Source of the DNA: Epiperipatus broadwayi | Lineage: Eukaryota > Onychophora > Udeonychophora > Euonychophora > Peripatidae | DNA length: 64,000 nt | Reading direction: 5' to 3' | Assembly (NCBI GenBank): GCA_028023455.1 | Contig: JAQFVV010000021.1 | Span: 1,654,001 to 1,718,000 of the forward strand | Position numbers and translations under genes: made by a program | The notes under the pieces: model-generated | Databases searched by the model: none | What the model was told of the DNA's origin: nothing | The model's input: only the letters and a program-made list of their open reading frames with translations | Shown: piece by piece, positions 47,401 through 60,735 of the stretch | How positions within the stretch are numbered: position 1 is the first letter of the stretch | How the letters are laid out: every line of letters begins with the position of its first letter

Positions 47401-47929
47401 TAGATTTATAAATATAGATGGTAATAATCAACTCTTAAGTTATAATAATCTTAAGCTACAGTCAAGGCAACCTCCTTAAACAATAAAAGTGGTTCCATCT
47501 TTATATATGAATTGATATATTTATATAGACAGCCTATATTAAAAATAATATTTTTTAATCCAAACATATCACTAGTTTGGATTTATTTAGTGCTACCACC
47601 TGGCATCAGTTAATTACTAGAATTTACATTGGATGATATGTTAGTTATAATAAAAGAGTTTGCTAATAAATATCAATGTGTAAACAAAGTATCAATGATG
47701 TGATGTGTTTGTTAATCACATGTGGAAGAGTTCAGTACAAAATAATAAAATAATTAAAAGTAAGGAAACAAAATGAGCAGTTTATTTATTTACCATACAG
47801 ACATGTTTTAGTCAACATAACAAATTGGCATAACAAATTTATAGCATTTCCACAGGTGATATGTTCTTTAGTCATTTTACTACATTTTCAATTTGCCACT
47901 GCCTTCATAACTTTGAAAGTCATGTATTC

Positions 47930-49030
47930 AATCATCTCTCCTTATGTCAGTGCCTGTTAAATAATCTTTGCAAAGTGAAGTGGTATAATGGTTATAGTTT
48001 GTTTTTGAATCTTGATAAAATTTGAGGAATATCTAAAAAGTTCAAAGTTATCTGGCTTTACTGTTGGATCTAAAAAAAAACTGTTTGGAATCTTTTAAGA
48101 AGCTTGTTTTTGACATTACAAATCTTTAAGTTTGAAGAAATTCTTCTTTGAACATTCAAAAAAGGGTTCTTCATTTGAAATCAATCTTAGATGATGAAAC
48201 TACACCTTGAGATACTGGTAAGTCTTAACCTACTGAACAGCTCTTTGTACATTAGCCCCTTGAAGTATCTTTTTTTGTATGATTGGAGAAAGATGTGGAA
48301 ATGAGGAAGTCCTAGTCAAAGAACAAATTTGTGTGTGCTATTAATGTTGTTATATACTTAAAGAGCATTTTAGGATTTAATGTGGGTACTCAGGGGAATA
48401 GTATGTTCCAGTAGAATATTCTAATGCAAATGAAGTTGTCTTTAAAGTAATTGTTTCACAATTCTCATGTAACATCAATCAACTTTCTAAAGAGATTATT
48501 CCTAGCAATTATTTTAGATCTAACATTAGATATATGTTGAAAATAAGTTAGGCTGCAGTCCAAGGTTATTCATAAGTAACATGGCTAGAATTGCATTTGA
48601 ATCTATTATCAGAAAAAATTAAATTTAAATTATGAAATGTTTTTTTTTTATTGATCAGTTGAAAAATTTGCTGGATTAGAATTAAGACATCAATTATTAA
48701 AAAAAGTTTCAAACTTTTCATAATCTTATTGAAAGACTTTTTGGAAAGAATCATTTTTGCTAAGTGGCACTGATAAAATATTCAATATTTCTATATTTGG
48801 AAAACCATTGATGAATATATTAATTAATTAAAGTGGGTGAAAGAACTAAACTTTGTGTTGGACCATTTTGTATCTTCTATAATAAAAAAAACAACAAATT
48901 AACTTCTACAAGTATAAGATCTACTTATTTTCCGAGTATATTAAATGAAAAATTAAGATATTCAGTTTAATCTATGAACTTTGAATAAGCTCCAGGTAAA
49001 TGTTCAAATTTATTATCAATATATTTAATG
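47930..49030 (-). pseudogene. Antisense LINE reverse-transcriptase remnant
   Basis: Reading the minus strand from 48868 gives NGPTQSLVLSPTLIN, matching the RT block NG(L)PQGSVLSPTLFN of non-LTR elements. It continues with decayed sequence holding KKKTFHNLNLIF, then RSKIIARNNLFRKLIDVT with the usual following Trp as a stop, ITLKTTSFALEYSTG (consensus TLRTSALALCYSTAEY), and at the 3' side LPHFHIF. This order defines RT palm to C-terminal domain of a Jockey-like LINE distinct from the 22.9-kb copy. Many stops and frameshifts show age. Confidence 0.65.
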
Positions 49031-49166
49031 AAGCAGATAAAAAAATACAAAAATTATGGACAAATCTACATATTCAATAAAAAGTAGTGTTATAAACTAT
49101 GGAGTTATAATCTTAGAGGAGCTATTTGATTTTTGGTGTTTTGTCACAGTTGATACAAGTTTATTA

Positions 49167-50163
49167 AACCATCAAACATCACATGACCAAAAATTCTTTA
49201 TGCTTTCACAAGCTGTTTTTCACAGAGGCAAAACTTTCCATATAGTAGTGCTACTCAGTTCAAGCCAGAATAATCAATGGATGCAGGAAGATTAGTGCAT
49301 AAAATCCTTATTCCCATACTAGTTTCTAGCTTATGGCTTCATCAGTGAGGAACCTTGGATCTAAGAGCACTGCACTTAGATCTTAGGATCTAATGCATAT
49401 CTTCCAGCAGTTGTTTTTTTTTTTTGTGTTTTTTAGCTAACTTTAAAGCTTTGAGTCCAAAATGAAAACACAATAATGTTTCCAAACTAAACTTGTTAAC
49501 TTGTATAGATCTGAACTCTGAACAGCATCCATACATTTTGGTATCTTTGGTTCTTTAATCACCACATTCACCATAATCCTATTGGCCAAGATTGGTATTA
49601 AACCATCAAACATCACATAATCACCACTTTTTATGCTCACGGAAGCTGTCTTTCACAGAGACAAAATTCTTCATACAGTAGTGCCCCTCAGTGAGCCAGA
49701 ATAATCAATTTCTGCATCCATTGATTTATGCATAAGTGTAAAGAATGGTAATCATATGATGTTTGATGGTTTAATGCCTATCCTGCCCAATAGAATTATG
49801 GTGACTATGGTTATTAAAGAATCAAAGACACCAAAAAATATAGATGCTGAACTGAATTCAGATCTATACAACCTGAAAACCTTATAGTGTTTTTATTTTG
49901 GACCCAAAAAGTTTTACAGTTAGCTAAAAAAAGTAAAAGGTGGCTGCTAGAGGGTTGTATTAGATTCTAAGATCTAGGTGCAGTGCTCTCAGATCCAAGG
50001 CTCTTCATTGATGAAAGCCACAATCTAAAATCATAGTCTCAGAATATTGTATGAGGAGGCACTAAATAGGAATTTTATGCACTAGCCTTCCTGCATCTAT
50101 TGATTACTCTGTGCTGCACTGAATGGTGCTACTGTATGAAGAGTTTTGCCTCTGGGAAATAAG
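49167..50163 (-). mobile_element. Family-B retroposon, ~1-kb form, 9-bp TSD
   Basis: AGTTTATTA flanks it (49158-49166 and 50164-50172). It begins with the constant end in reverse (AACCATCAAACATCACATGACC). It carries two left-type arm starts (AGGCAAAACTTTCC at about 49225 and AGACAAAATTCTTC at about 49660), two constant-end motifs and a final arm GGTGCAGTGCTCTCAGATCC .. GAAGAGTTTTGCC. It is the longest copy and has a dimer-of-dimers layout, which fits template switching or nested insertion. Confidence 0.7.
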
Positions 50164-50172
50164 AGTTTATTA

Positions 50173-52246
50173 CATACGAATTTATTGGATAGTGTGATTT
50201 AAACTTTGCTAAAATAATTTTATTGTATATTATTATTGAAACAATTAATTTATTATATAAAATATTATTAATTAGCATTAATTAAGATTTAAGTTGATAA
50301 TTTGTAGTTGTTTCTAAGACTTCATTAGAATGATTTAGTATATTTTATAAAAATCTTGCTTTGTTTACTTCCTGTTGAAAAATCTAATAGTCTCAAAGTT
50401 TAGTATTTCTATATTTTTTATACATTATTTTGGGATAGTACCAGAATTTTCTGCAAAAAAGTTGGAATGTAATATTGTGGGCTAAGAAATAATCGTCTTT
50501 ATTTTGACATAATATCAAATGTGGTAAGATTTTATTACATGTGAATTTATTGAACAGTGCAATTTAAACATTATTAAGAATAATTTGTTTATATATATGC
50601 ATCTTCATAATGGTGATATAACAGCTGCTATATTTTACAATATTAACCAAAAACATTACAATTCACAGACTTCTTTATTTCATATTTTTATACAAGTATT
50701 TCTCTACGTAAAATCTAATATTTTCTATTCATTCATTGCCACATACAATTTTTGTGTTAGGTTTTCTTTTGCTTTTGCATGATGATAACTTTTGTTTGTT
50801 TGTTTATTTCAAAACTAAATTATTTTTTTAAAGTTTTTTGTTTAATGATTGATAGTGTTATAATTTGAGGAATAAAGTGATTGCCACACAATCTTTGCAG
50901 AATCTTCATTTTTACAAAATTGGGCTTATTTTAATTAAACTTCAGCCTATTTATTGAGAGGTTTTGCTTTTAATTTGGTTAAAAATATAAGACTTCCGTT
51001 TATCATCAATAAAAGCTGTAGTTCTTGGAAGAAAATGTGTTGAACACGTGTTAGTTAGTTTATAAGTTTGAATCCTCTTATCGGATACATTTACGTGTTT
51101 GTGTATATCCGCATGGATGTCTTATATATAAAAAATAGTTGTGTATCCATCTAGGATAGAGAAAATTAGAATTAGTTTTTTATGTAACATCATTAATTAC
51201 AAAACTTTAAATAAAGTTGTATTATTACTCTAGTCGTTTTCTTTTGCTTAGAGACTAAAAGGGTTAATTTAGAAAAGAACGTGCTAAGTCGTTTTTTATA
51301 ACTTTGATAATAGTAAAATAAACTATGCAATATTTTTATTATATATTGATTTCTTTTTAAAGATTCAAAATCATATTCTTACAAGAAATTTCTTTTGAAA
51401 AGCAGATATATTTTGTAATTAATAGTTGAGAAGAACATATGAGGGTTGTTTGTTCAAATAAACATTGTATTGCACAAAGATAAGATTGAATTGCTTCAAT
51501 AAATAAAAGTTTATTTTTTAAAAGCGATTTCCTCTAGTGCCCGCTCCCCTCCTACATTTTCTTTTTGTGTATCATTGAGAAATTGCAACGTCACTGTGTA
51601 CTTAAAATTTTGCTATTAGTTTCTCCAGGCTTAATGGGAAATTCATTCAATACTTACTTGTTTGTGCGTTTTTTGTAATGTTTCGCTTATTCTTTTATTT
51701 CTATTGTATAGAATAATAATGAATATTTTTATTTGATATAATATTATTTTATTGGCTTATTGTTCATCTAGTATTTTGTAAAAAAAAAAAAGTATATTAA
51801 TATGTCACGATTAAACGAAATATGTATGTGTTTAAATATACCGATAAACTGTACAAATTCAAATTGTAGTAAGTGACATTAATTTTTTTGTCGTCTGTGT
51901 TTCCTATCCATTTCCATTAATTTTCCAAAAATTGTTTTTTAAAAACTTTTTTTTTAAACTCTAAAATGGTGCAACAATGTCTTACTTTATTATTCCATTT
52001 GAAAGTAGATCTCTTCTGAGACTGCTTCTTATCTTTGAGTATTCAGTTGAAAAAACATTTCATTTTATCAATTGTCATTTCTATATAGTCAAGTCCATCT
52101 CTATTTAAGCTTTTTACTTTTAATAAAACCTTTAGTAATTCCAATCAGGACTTAATCAGGGAAGATTAAAAAAATGAATGGATTTATGCCCAATACAAAT
52201 ATTTTCATACTTCTTTGGGTCATGTCTAATCTTCATTTGCTTTTAG
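50173..52246. other. AT-rich sequence without recognisable gene
   Basis: Local echo of TAAGA(G/T)TTTATTACAT.GAATTTATTG at about 50160 and 50525 (a small direct repeat). GTTTGAATCC near 51070 is a lone B-box-like motif. Possible intron of the candidate terminal exon that follows. Confidence 0.35.
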
Positions 52247-52314
52247 ATTTCGAAGACTCTCTTTCACAATCACAAGATGAAGCAGAAAATCATAATAATG
52301 AAAATGTTGTCTGA
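52247..52314 (+). CDS. Candidate terminal exon
   Basis: A branch-like CTAAT, TTCATTTGCTTTTAG and then an open frame DFEDSLSQSQDEAENHNNENVV ending TGA at 52312-52314; the first codon would be split across the junction. The acidic, Ser/Gln/Asn-rich tail looks like a disordered protein C-terminus. The flanks are not in any repeat family seen here. The protein is not recognised. It is on the same strand as the microexon candidate 11 kb upstream, but a link is only conjecture. Confidence 0.3.
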
Positions 52315-53655
52315 GGGGTGGTCATGATAACATTTGATTTGTAATTAAATATTGGATTATTTTCGTTTTTTTCATTGAATTGTTAAATGTTTTTTAGAAA
52401 TATTCAAACTCTATTTACCCTTTTCTAAATACATTCAGCAGTTATATAATAACACACAGGCTAGTATAGACCATAATTGTTCAAATGCTGCTATTTTATA
52501 ATTCAGATATTGTTGGCCCAACCTATGACACCTAGCATGGTAATTTAATTTTGATGATACTGTAATCAATTAGGCTATTCTGTCAGAAAAACACTCAATA
52601 GAAATTATGGTTCTTACCGATTAAACCTGCTAAAATGAAAGTCAACAGCATGGACAAATGTGTAAATAAAGATCTAATTAGACACATTTTACAATCTTCA
52701 AAAATGAATTAATTTTTAAAGTAAATATTAGATAATATTCCAATCAGGAGAAAGTTGTTAGTCAAAATATTGTTTTTGCTACTAATTTTACAATTGAAAG
52801 AATGCTGGAATGACTGAACAATCATTTAGTGGTAGTAAGGTAAATGTGTGATATACTTTCAAACTTTAGTTCCTGCTGACTGAATTTTTTGGAATGACTT
52901 TTATCCAACAAAATGATTAAAATTTGGGAACAACCTCCTACCGAGGATAATGCAGTTCATTACATTCAAAAGAGGGTGATAGGCTGGAATAACTATGTGT
53001 GAAAAGATTCATGTGTGTAGCATGTTATTCTGAGAAAAACTCCAAAATTCTACAAAACTGATGACTGCTGAATATAAACATTTTTGTGTAAATCGTAGCT
53101 ACACTTTGATTTGCATTTTGAAGGACATAAAGAACTTTTGTCCACCTAGTGAGTGTAATAAGCAATCTTTTTTATTTTATTTTTTATTGGAATAATTTAT
53201 ATTGCTAAAAGTTTCATTGTTGTAATATCATTTCCGGAAAATTATAGATCACCATTTAGTATGAAATAAAGTTAGTTTGGATCATTTTTGCAAATAACTT
53301 GATTCATCTCAAAATGTAAATGCTTATTTCCGTTTAGTAAAGTTATAGGTCACCATTTTGTAGTAAATAAAATTATTTGTCATCATTTATCAAAATTAAC
53401 AGATTAAATTTTGCATAAGATCCATGACAGGCATTATTCTACAAGTCCTCAAGATTAGAAAGTTATTAACAGAATAATATGTATGTAATATGTTTCAACA
53501 GGTCTAATCTGTAAGCACCAAAATTAAATATCTCTATTTATGAGAGTCTTCCTGACTTCAAGAGTAAGGGTAATGGTTAACTTTCCAAACATGAATTATC
53601 ACATCAGATTAATTCATTGCCTATTTATTATTTTCATCATATTAGTAGCTTCCAA
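52315..53655. other. AT-rich non-repetitive sequence
   Basis: Would be 3' UTR and flank if the preceding exon is real. ACCATTT.GTA(G/T)AAATAAA..TAGTTTG-type echoes at about 53251-53280 and 53351-53380. No frame of note. Confidence 0.35.
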
Positions 53656-53820
53656 GAGATTGTAAAAGACCCAGAAAGAGACCACATGTGAGATGGATGG
53701 ATGAAATAAAAAAGTGTGCAGGGTGATGTGGAGAAGAGAAGCTAAAGATCGGAGATGGATTGAACTTGGAGAGACCTTCATCCTGCAGTGGATTGATAAT
53801 GGTTGATGATGATGATGAGT
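53655..53820 (+). pseudogene. LINE ORF2 C-terminal fragment with TGA tail
   Basis: KRPRKRPHVRWMDEIKKCAG, then after a one-base shift MWRREAKDRRWIELGETFI and LQW. This is the well-known C-terminal block RxxGRPxxRWxDxIxxxaG..W...A.DR..W...gE.F..QW of animal non-LTR ORF2. It ends with GGTTGATGATGATGATGAG, a trinucleotide tail. It is the least decayed of the three related ends (12.1, 53.7 and 62.0 kb). Confidence 0.7.
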
Positions 53821-56188
53821 AGCTTTTTTAAATTGTATTTTTTTTAACTTTTTACCTCTCTTCCAATATGGCAATTTATCCACTACTTGGAATATTTTTT
53901 AGCAAAAACCTTTTATTGTATCTATATACATACACAATTTAAGTACAATAAAAGGTTTCTGCTAAAAAGTGTTCAAAGTAATGGATAAATTGCATTTATA
54001 TAAGGTATTACAACAAAATAAAGGAAATGGTGAATTTGGTAATATTTCTTTCAATATTATTGTTTTTCCAATTGAACATATATTTATTAACACATGCATA
54101 ATAATGCTTTTTTGCATGTATCTGTCTTTTGCTCTCCCTGAATTATCTGATCATGCACTATGTTTCAGTTTTATACTATGATTATCATAAGTCGTATTTT
54201 GCCAGATTGGCATGTATTTGACAGTAAAAAAACTGAAAGTAATACAATAGTAATTTATTAATGAAAAAATAAAATTCTCAAGATGTCAGTATCAAATAAA
54301 CACTTTTTTTAAATGTGCCAACAAATAGTGAGTCTCTGCTTCTAATGTTGCAAATTAAAGTTTCTAGGTTTCTCTACACAAGAAAGCATTTTTGAGAATT
54401 TTTCATTCCTTTGTTAGATTTTAAACATAAATATATGTACTGTGATTAACATAGTCTGTGTGCATATTTATAATTGTTTTTCTGAAAATGTGTGATATTT
54501 ATTTTTTTACAAAAATAATCTGATTAGAAATAGACTTCCTTTGAAAATATTTATGTTTAGAAAACAAGTCAAAAGAAATCAATGATATACAACTGCAACT
54601 TACAATTGGCCATAGGTGAATGTATTCACATTGTTTTATTTTCATCTTTTTTAAAAAAATATATATAGAATTTTAAATAAAATTCTGTAATTTGAACAAT
54701 AGTTTGTTATGGGTTTGCAAACTAAGTTAAAATAATTCAGATTTTTTTTTTAAATTTGCTAATAAGAAAAAGTTATCCTTTTAATCAATCTTATTACATA
54801 TTTTACTTTAATATTTTTTTCTATATTTGCAAAGTTGTAATGGTATTTTTACTTTTAATTGGAAAAACGTTTTTAATGTTGATCAATCAAAAAAGTTTTT
54901 ATTATTTTCCTGATATAAAGTATTTACCTCTTAAATACAGCTGAATATACTTTTGTTTTGGTTCACCAGAATAAGAGCTCAATGTTCATTTATAAACATA
55001 TACTTTTAATAAATAGTTCAAAATTTCTAAAAATATAATAAAGAATAAAAACTAAATTTCATAAAATAAAAAGTTGGGATTTTATTCAAACCAGTCACTT
55101 GAGATTCTCCCTCTCAAAAAAATTGAACAAATATAGGATTAATAATTTGTTTGTAATGTGCCTCATTTCATTGATGCATATCTGTCCACATTTATATAAT
55201 ATTTCATAAATACAGTATCTGCTTTCCAGCATTTCAAGTTTAGATTTTGTACAGATTATAATTATACATCAGTTATTATTAAGAAAATTGTAAATAGATG
55301 AGGTAAAACCAATAGAAAAACAAAACAAATAATGATATATGCTCTAATATATCCATATATACTTGAGATGTTAGAAAAAATAGAGAAAATAGATATAAAC
55401 ATAATATGAGAACATCTTTCCAATGCCATAACACATTGTAAAAAAATCCTAATCATTGCAAGACCTAAACTTAAAATGCTGAAAATAAAAACTTCACCTA
55501 CAAAATTTTGTGATTGTGAAAGAACTTATATTAAGGGATTCAGCCATTCTGCCAAAAGAAATTAAAAAAATAAAACAAAGATCAAAAGAACATACAACTA
55601 GAATTAAAAAGGGAAAGATACATATAATAAAAGTAGAGATATGCACTACTGAATATATATTTACATACATAAATATGAAAATATTATGAGAGAGGAAAAA
55701 AGAAAAAGCTTATTAAATAGCAATGACAAGTCACTTCATAAATCAACCTGGTATGATAATCTTTATCCTTGCTCTTAAAAATTAAAAAAGATGAAGAAAT
55801 CCAGACTATATTAAATAAATATATAAAAGTTCTATTAATTGTTGATTGGCTTAGACAAAATAACTTGATATATTCTTGAATCGAAAAAGTATCAGTTTAA
55901 TTTCTATGCAAACTGTCACTGATTGGCTAATAACATTTAAAGAAGAAAGGAATGTATTTAGAAAATTATATAGTTTAAATTTTTGTAAACATTTATCAAT
56001 TACATTTTAAGCATAAAGTCTTAAATTTGATTAAATATAAAATTAAGCCTACCAAAAGTACTCCATGTCAATATAATTTTTCTCTTTATTCTATACTGTA
56101 TTTACGGTATTTCAGACTAAATAACCCAAATAAATGAAAGTTCTTTAATAAATTTTATTAGCCGTTAATAATATTAGAGATTATCCAA
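53821..56188. other. AT-rich sequence without recognisable gene
   Basis: A short inverted repeat AGCAAAAACCTTTTATTGTA / TACAATAAAAGGTTTCTGCT at 53901-53966 makes a local hairpin with further pairing outside. Otherwise no feature. Confidence 0.4.
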
Positions 56189-56189
56189 T

Positions 56190-56570
56190 AAGGAATAATA
56201 TTTCTGTAGTTTAATTTTCACTACACTATTGTTACCCAAGGGAGGGACTAATTTCTATCCATTTTTAACACCTTGTGGAGGAATATACTTTCTTTAAGAG
56301 ATTTGTGTCAAAATTATAAGGGCAGGACATTTGACACTTATCAATCAAGCTGTAGTAATTGGCTATCTATATATACTGAACAGTGACAAAGATATGTGTA
56401 AGAGATTGAAGTCTGAGCCAATTGATGAGTGCTGTTTCAGCACAAAATGTACATCTGAGAGATTATAGATTACATCCCTCCAGAAGCTGTTAAAAGTGGA
56501 TAGAAACCAGTCCCTACTCTGTGTGAGAGTGATGTAGTGAAAATTACACTACAGAAATGTTATTCATTAA
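56190..56570. mobile_element. Fold-back element with ~80-bp arms
   Basis: AATATTTCTGTAGTTTAATT..TTCACTACAC...GGGACTAATTTCTATCCA at 56193-56275 is repeated inverted at about 56490-56565 (TGGATAGAAACCAGTCCC..GTAGTGAAAATTACACTACAG). The spacer of ~210 bases contains family-A-like pieces (GAGCCAATTGATGAGTGCTG, TTTCAGCAC). Confidence 0.65.
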
Positions 56571-57199
56571 ACGAAAATGTCTATCTCTATATTTTTTTCC
56601 TCCATTGAATGAATTTACTTGAATACTTAGGATTACAAAATGTAGATAAGTATATTGATTTTTGAATACTTTAAATATGGTTAGAAAAAACGTACACACA
56701 TATATATATATATATGTCTATTCACACATTTGTGCATATATGGGTGTTAGACAAAACAAAGAAAACATCAGTGATATCCTACTATGTCAAGTAAAACTAC
56801 GTAATATTTGAAATATATCCTGAAAATTTTTAAAGCTCTATTTGTGGAGAAAAGATCGGAATGTTGTTGGAAAATATTAAGATTTTGATCATTCAAAAAT
56901 AAAGTGCAGACGATCAGTGATGTTTAAATAATATGATTAAAGTTAAAATGAGGAATTTTATTTATTTAGTGTATTGTATTTTTTTTTTTTTGAGACAGAG
57001 AGAGATAAATTATTAGTAAAAATTCATAGTGAAAATTCAAACCAAGAGATGATATCACTAATGGTTTTATTAAATTCTTCAATTTTACCACTAAAGCTGT
57101 AAATTTGACATTCATATATAGATCATAGTTTGTGATTACCCATACATACATAGGTCAGTGGCCTTTAAATTCTTTTTATGAAATAATTAAATACATTGA

Positions 57200-57345
57200 C
57201 CATGAGTTGTCCTGAATCTATTGATAAGTATCTAAATATTGTCTAAAAAGATGTGAACATGTTGGCTTTACTGTTAGATCTGAAAAAAAAAATGTTTGAA
57301 ATCTCATAAAAAGTCTATTTTTATGTTATAATTCTTTGGCTATAG
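57200..57345 (-). pseudogene. LINE fragment related to 48.0 kb
   Basis: GGCTTTACTGTTAGATCTGA, AAATGTTTGAAATCTCATAAA and TCTAAATATTGTCTAAAAAG parallel 47998-48125 in the same orientation, so a short piece of the same LINE type is present. Confidence 0.4.
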
Positions 57346-57531
57346 ATTTTTGGTTGAACAATATATGTATGTATATTTATACAATTAACATTATGTCATT
57401 TAGTGCACTGTTAGAATACTGAACTTTACATTTCAGGATTGATTCTCAAATAAACAACATTAAAGAAATCTCTTCTTGGATCTGCATAGAATTCTTAAAA
57501 ATTCACTCTGCAGCTAACGTGTTTAATTGTT

Positions 57532-57617
57532 AAACCACTAAACATCACATGATCCATTGATTGCTCTTGTTAGCACAAGATGGCACTACTATATGGAGAG
57601 TTTTGCTGTATTTTGAA
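57532..57617 (-). mobile_element. 86-bp family-B mini-insertion with 13-bp TSD
   Basis: A perfect 13-base direct repeat GTGTTTAATTGTT (57519-57531 and 57618-57630). The insert consists of the constant end AAACCACTAAACATCACATG joined to GATGGCACTACTATATGGAG and AGTTTTGC. Only the two termini are present and the body is missing, yet it was inserted with a clean duplication. Confidence 0.8.
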
Positions 57618-57630
57618 GTGTTTAATTGTT

Positions 57631-59724
57631 GTATAACCACCTGAAACATAACTACTTTGGAAGTTATCAGTATTTCTTTCCATGCAAAATAATGATTTAA
57701 TTAAGAAAATGTAATGCAACTGCTTAAATTATTTTAACAAAACACCAACTTGTTGATGATCTGTTATTGATGTTTACTAAAACTTAAAAAAAATAGCTTA
57801 TATGATGTGTTTTTAGCCATTTATTTTTTTAAAATTCTTTATAAGGCCATTATATTCATGTCATATTATTTTAATCAGAGACCAGTATTTTTTATTCTGT
57901 TTATGAAGGTAAGGAAGACTTTAATAGAATTGAAGTGTATTTATATGTGGACCCCTGATTTTTTTTGTTTTGCAATTTGGGCTTTAATATATCAATATAT
58001 ACTTAGAAATATTATTAACTAGAGAAAATATACAAAAAAAAAACTATATCACCAACATATCAGTAAATAAATTTTGTTTAATTACAAAAGCATTTATTAA
58101 GAACTGCTTGACAACTACCATCTTTTTTTAATGTATGTAAGCAATTATAAACAATGTAGTGCTGTGATTAAATGGAATTGTTTTATATATAATATGGAGA
58201 AGAGACGGTATATATATATACATCAGAAATTATCTGATTTTTGAGCATGGCCAGTACTGTTAATAACTTTTTTTTATTTACACATAAAAGCTTTTTATCT
58301 TATTGTTAATTTAAAATAGCAAATTAAGAATTACTAATTTAAAATCTCTTATAAACTCAATTCTGTTAAAAATTCCTCACCATTTTCTTCAAATGTTATT
58401 TTATAAAACAAAAGTGTTATTTTTATGATACACATTATCAAAAATATAATAGTTTTTGCATTTTTCTTTAGCACCTTTATATATGCAATTAAAAATACAA
58501 TGTTGTTTTGTGTAATGTTAGGAGTGTAACTTCATGAGCTTAGTAATTGTCACTTGGTGCAGATTTTAATGTTTTTCCATCTCCGTTTTGCCTTCTTAAT
58601 AAGAATTAAATACATATTAACTTGTCAGTATTGAATGCATATTTGGATTATTTGCAGACCAGCTATCTGTAAGCAAAATCCTAAGCCTGCTAAAAAAGGG
58701 ATCCAGTTTATTCAGATTCAGATTTTAAATAAGATCATAAACATGAAAATCATTTGCCCACATGACCCTTATATAATACACACATATGTAACTGTAAATA
58801 TGTGGTTACTTTTTCAATAAATCTGTAAAAACAACAATACTGTATATATATATACCAAAATTACCCAAAATTCATAACTCAACCAGACTATCCAAAGGGA
58901 AAAAAACTCTTAAACACAACTGATTAACTTATATTTTTAATATTAAGGATGTATGGGATGTATGTGGCATTGTGGGTAATGTTTAGTATAAATATATTAT
59001 CTTGTAGTTGTTTACACTTAAAAAGTATGCTTGTAGCAGTGAAATCCTTGTTTGTGCTTTGGAGTTTATTTTCTTTGACTAGTCTGGTTGGGTTGTCAAT
59101 TTGGAGTTATTTTGATTATTTTATTGTCTAGTTTAGCTTTAGGTTTTAATGTTAATATAGGATGCCTTGACAACAATTAAAAACTGTTGATTGTTATTGA
59201 TATTGGGATTGTCTAAGTGTTGACTGGTTTTTAATATATATAATTAAAAAAAAGCATAAACAACATTTGGTATGTGAACAAAGGAATAAGAATGGAATGA
59301 GTCTACTTATCCTTTAAGCTTTTGATGTTTGCAGACTAAAACATAACTAATCAAATGACCTTATTGCTTGAGACTAGATAAAAAGATTGATTCTTTGGAA
59401 GTACCAGCACTGAAATCAATACAAAAACCTTATGATTTGGGGTCTGTCACTCCATCATTACACTAAACCATGAAGCATGTGCATAACCTTACCCTTGCCA
59501 TTACTGATGGAAAATCTCTATTCTTAAGATAGTTACTTTCTAATTCTGAATGTTGTGTTTTATGTGGATGGTACATCAAGTTCACGCTTATTTTTCACCA
59601 GTGTTGCTTCCAAATTTAGTCCTAAGTCTGATTTGTATCTGAAAAAAGATTAAAGGTTATCTTTCACTGGTTTTAAATTCAGATCATATGGAAGTCCTTA
59701 TTGTATAAGGGTGTGTATATACTC

Positions 59725-59731
<7 letters not shown>
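57631..59731. other. AT-rich sequence without recognisable gene
   Basis: Frames at 57807-58022, 58635-58820 and 58949-59131 lack motifs. A T-rich stretch resembling intron DNA. Confidence 0.35.

Positions 59732-59753
<22 letters not shown>
59727..59753. repeat. (TA)n microsatellite
   Basis: About 25 bases of TA. Confidence 0.85.
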
Positions 59754-59755
<2 letters not shown>

Positions 59756-59764
59756 CATGCACAT

Positions 59765-59850
59765 ACATAGATAGCCTGGATTTGAACTCAGATCGTATAA
59801 AATAGTCGATGGATAGCCTATTATTATACCTTCAAGTTCTTACTGTATAT
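59765..59850 (-). mobile_element. tRNA-like SINE head fragment
   Basis: The minus strand has GAGTTCAAATCC (B box) preceded by TATCCATCGACTATTTTATACG. An A box is not clear. Confidence 0.35.
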
Positions 59851-60649
59851 ACATATTTATTTTAGATATATATCATGCATGCACTTACACAGAAATAAGT
59901 ATGTGTACATATCTATACTACGTTTAAATACAATACTATAAATTTATTTCAACATTCTTTTTTTTTTTTGCTTTTAATGTTTGATTGTCACGTGCTTCCA
60001 GTCGTAATTCAGATTGGATAAATCCATTTATAAATGGTTAGAGTATTAAAAATTGAATATGATCCAATCCAGTTACTTGCAGAGAAAAAGATAGTGTGAT
60101 TTATTCTCTAGTTAATGGAAGGAAATTTCCTTTGAATATTTTGTAATCTAATGGGAAATTAGTTACCGAAGTAATATAGTTCTTTGTAATAAATTTGGAA
60201 ATAATAGTCCCTGGGCCAAAAGCAATAATAGACAATCTTCATCTCTTGTGTACAACTTGTTTATTGATTGATTAAAGTGAAGATACTCATATATATGTCA
60301 AAATTACTGAAAAAGATTTTCCCATGGTTATGCTTTAATATCTGAGACAGTTTTTTATTTACCATATTTGTTCTAATAAATACCCCTTTTTATATCCATA
60401 TAAATTATAGGTCCATATAATTTGTATATTTATTGATAATTATTTAGAAAGGCAGTTACTGTTATCTAAGTTTTTGCATCTCATTTGCATATAATTATTA
60501 AATTTTAAGGTGAAACAACAATTAAATATCCTACTGCAAAAGTAAATCTTTTTCAACAAGCCTCAGATCAGTGAACAACTAACCATTGGTCGTCAATATC
60601 CTGAATCTAATGGGATAAAAAATACCGAATTGATGAAAGTCTAAAAAAA

Positions 60650-60735
60650 AATTGCTTGAATTTGAACCCAAGTTATAAGCGTGGCAAACAAATGCTTTTA
60701 TTTTCTCTGCACTATGAAGCCTAAGCCTTTAATTT
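60650..60735 (-). mobile_element. tRNA-like SINE head fragment
   Basis: The minus strand shows GGGTTCAAATTC (B-box-like) after GCCACGCTTATAACTT and ATAGTGCAGAGAAAATAAAAG. It is decayed. Confidence 0.35.
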
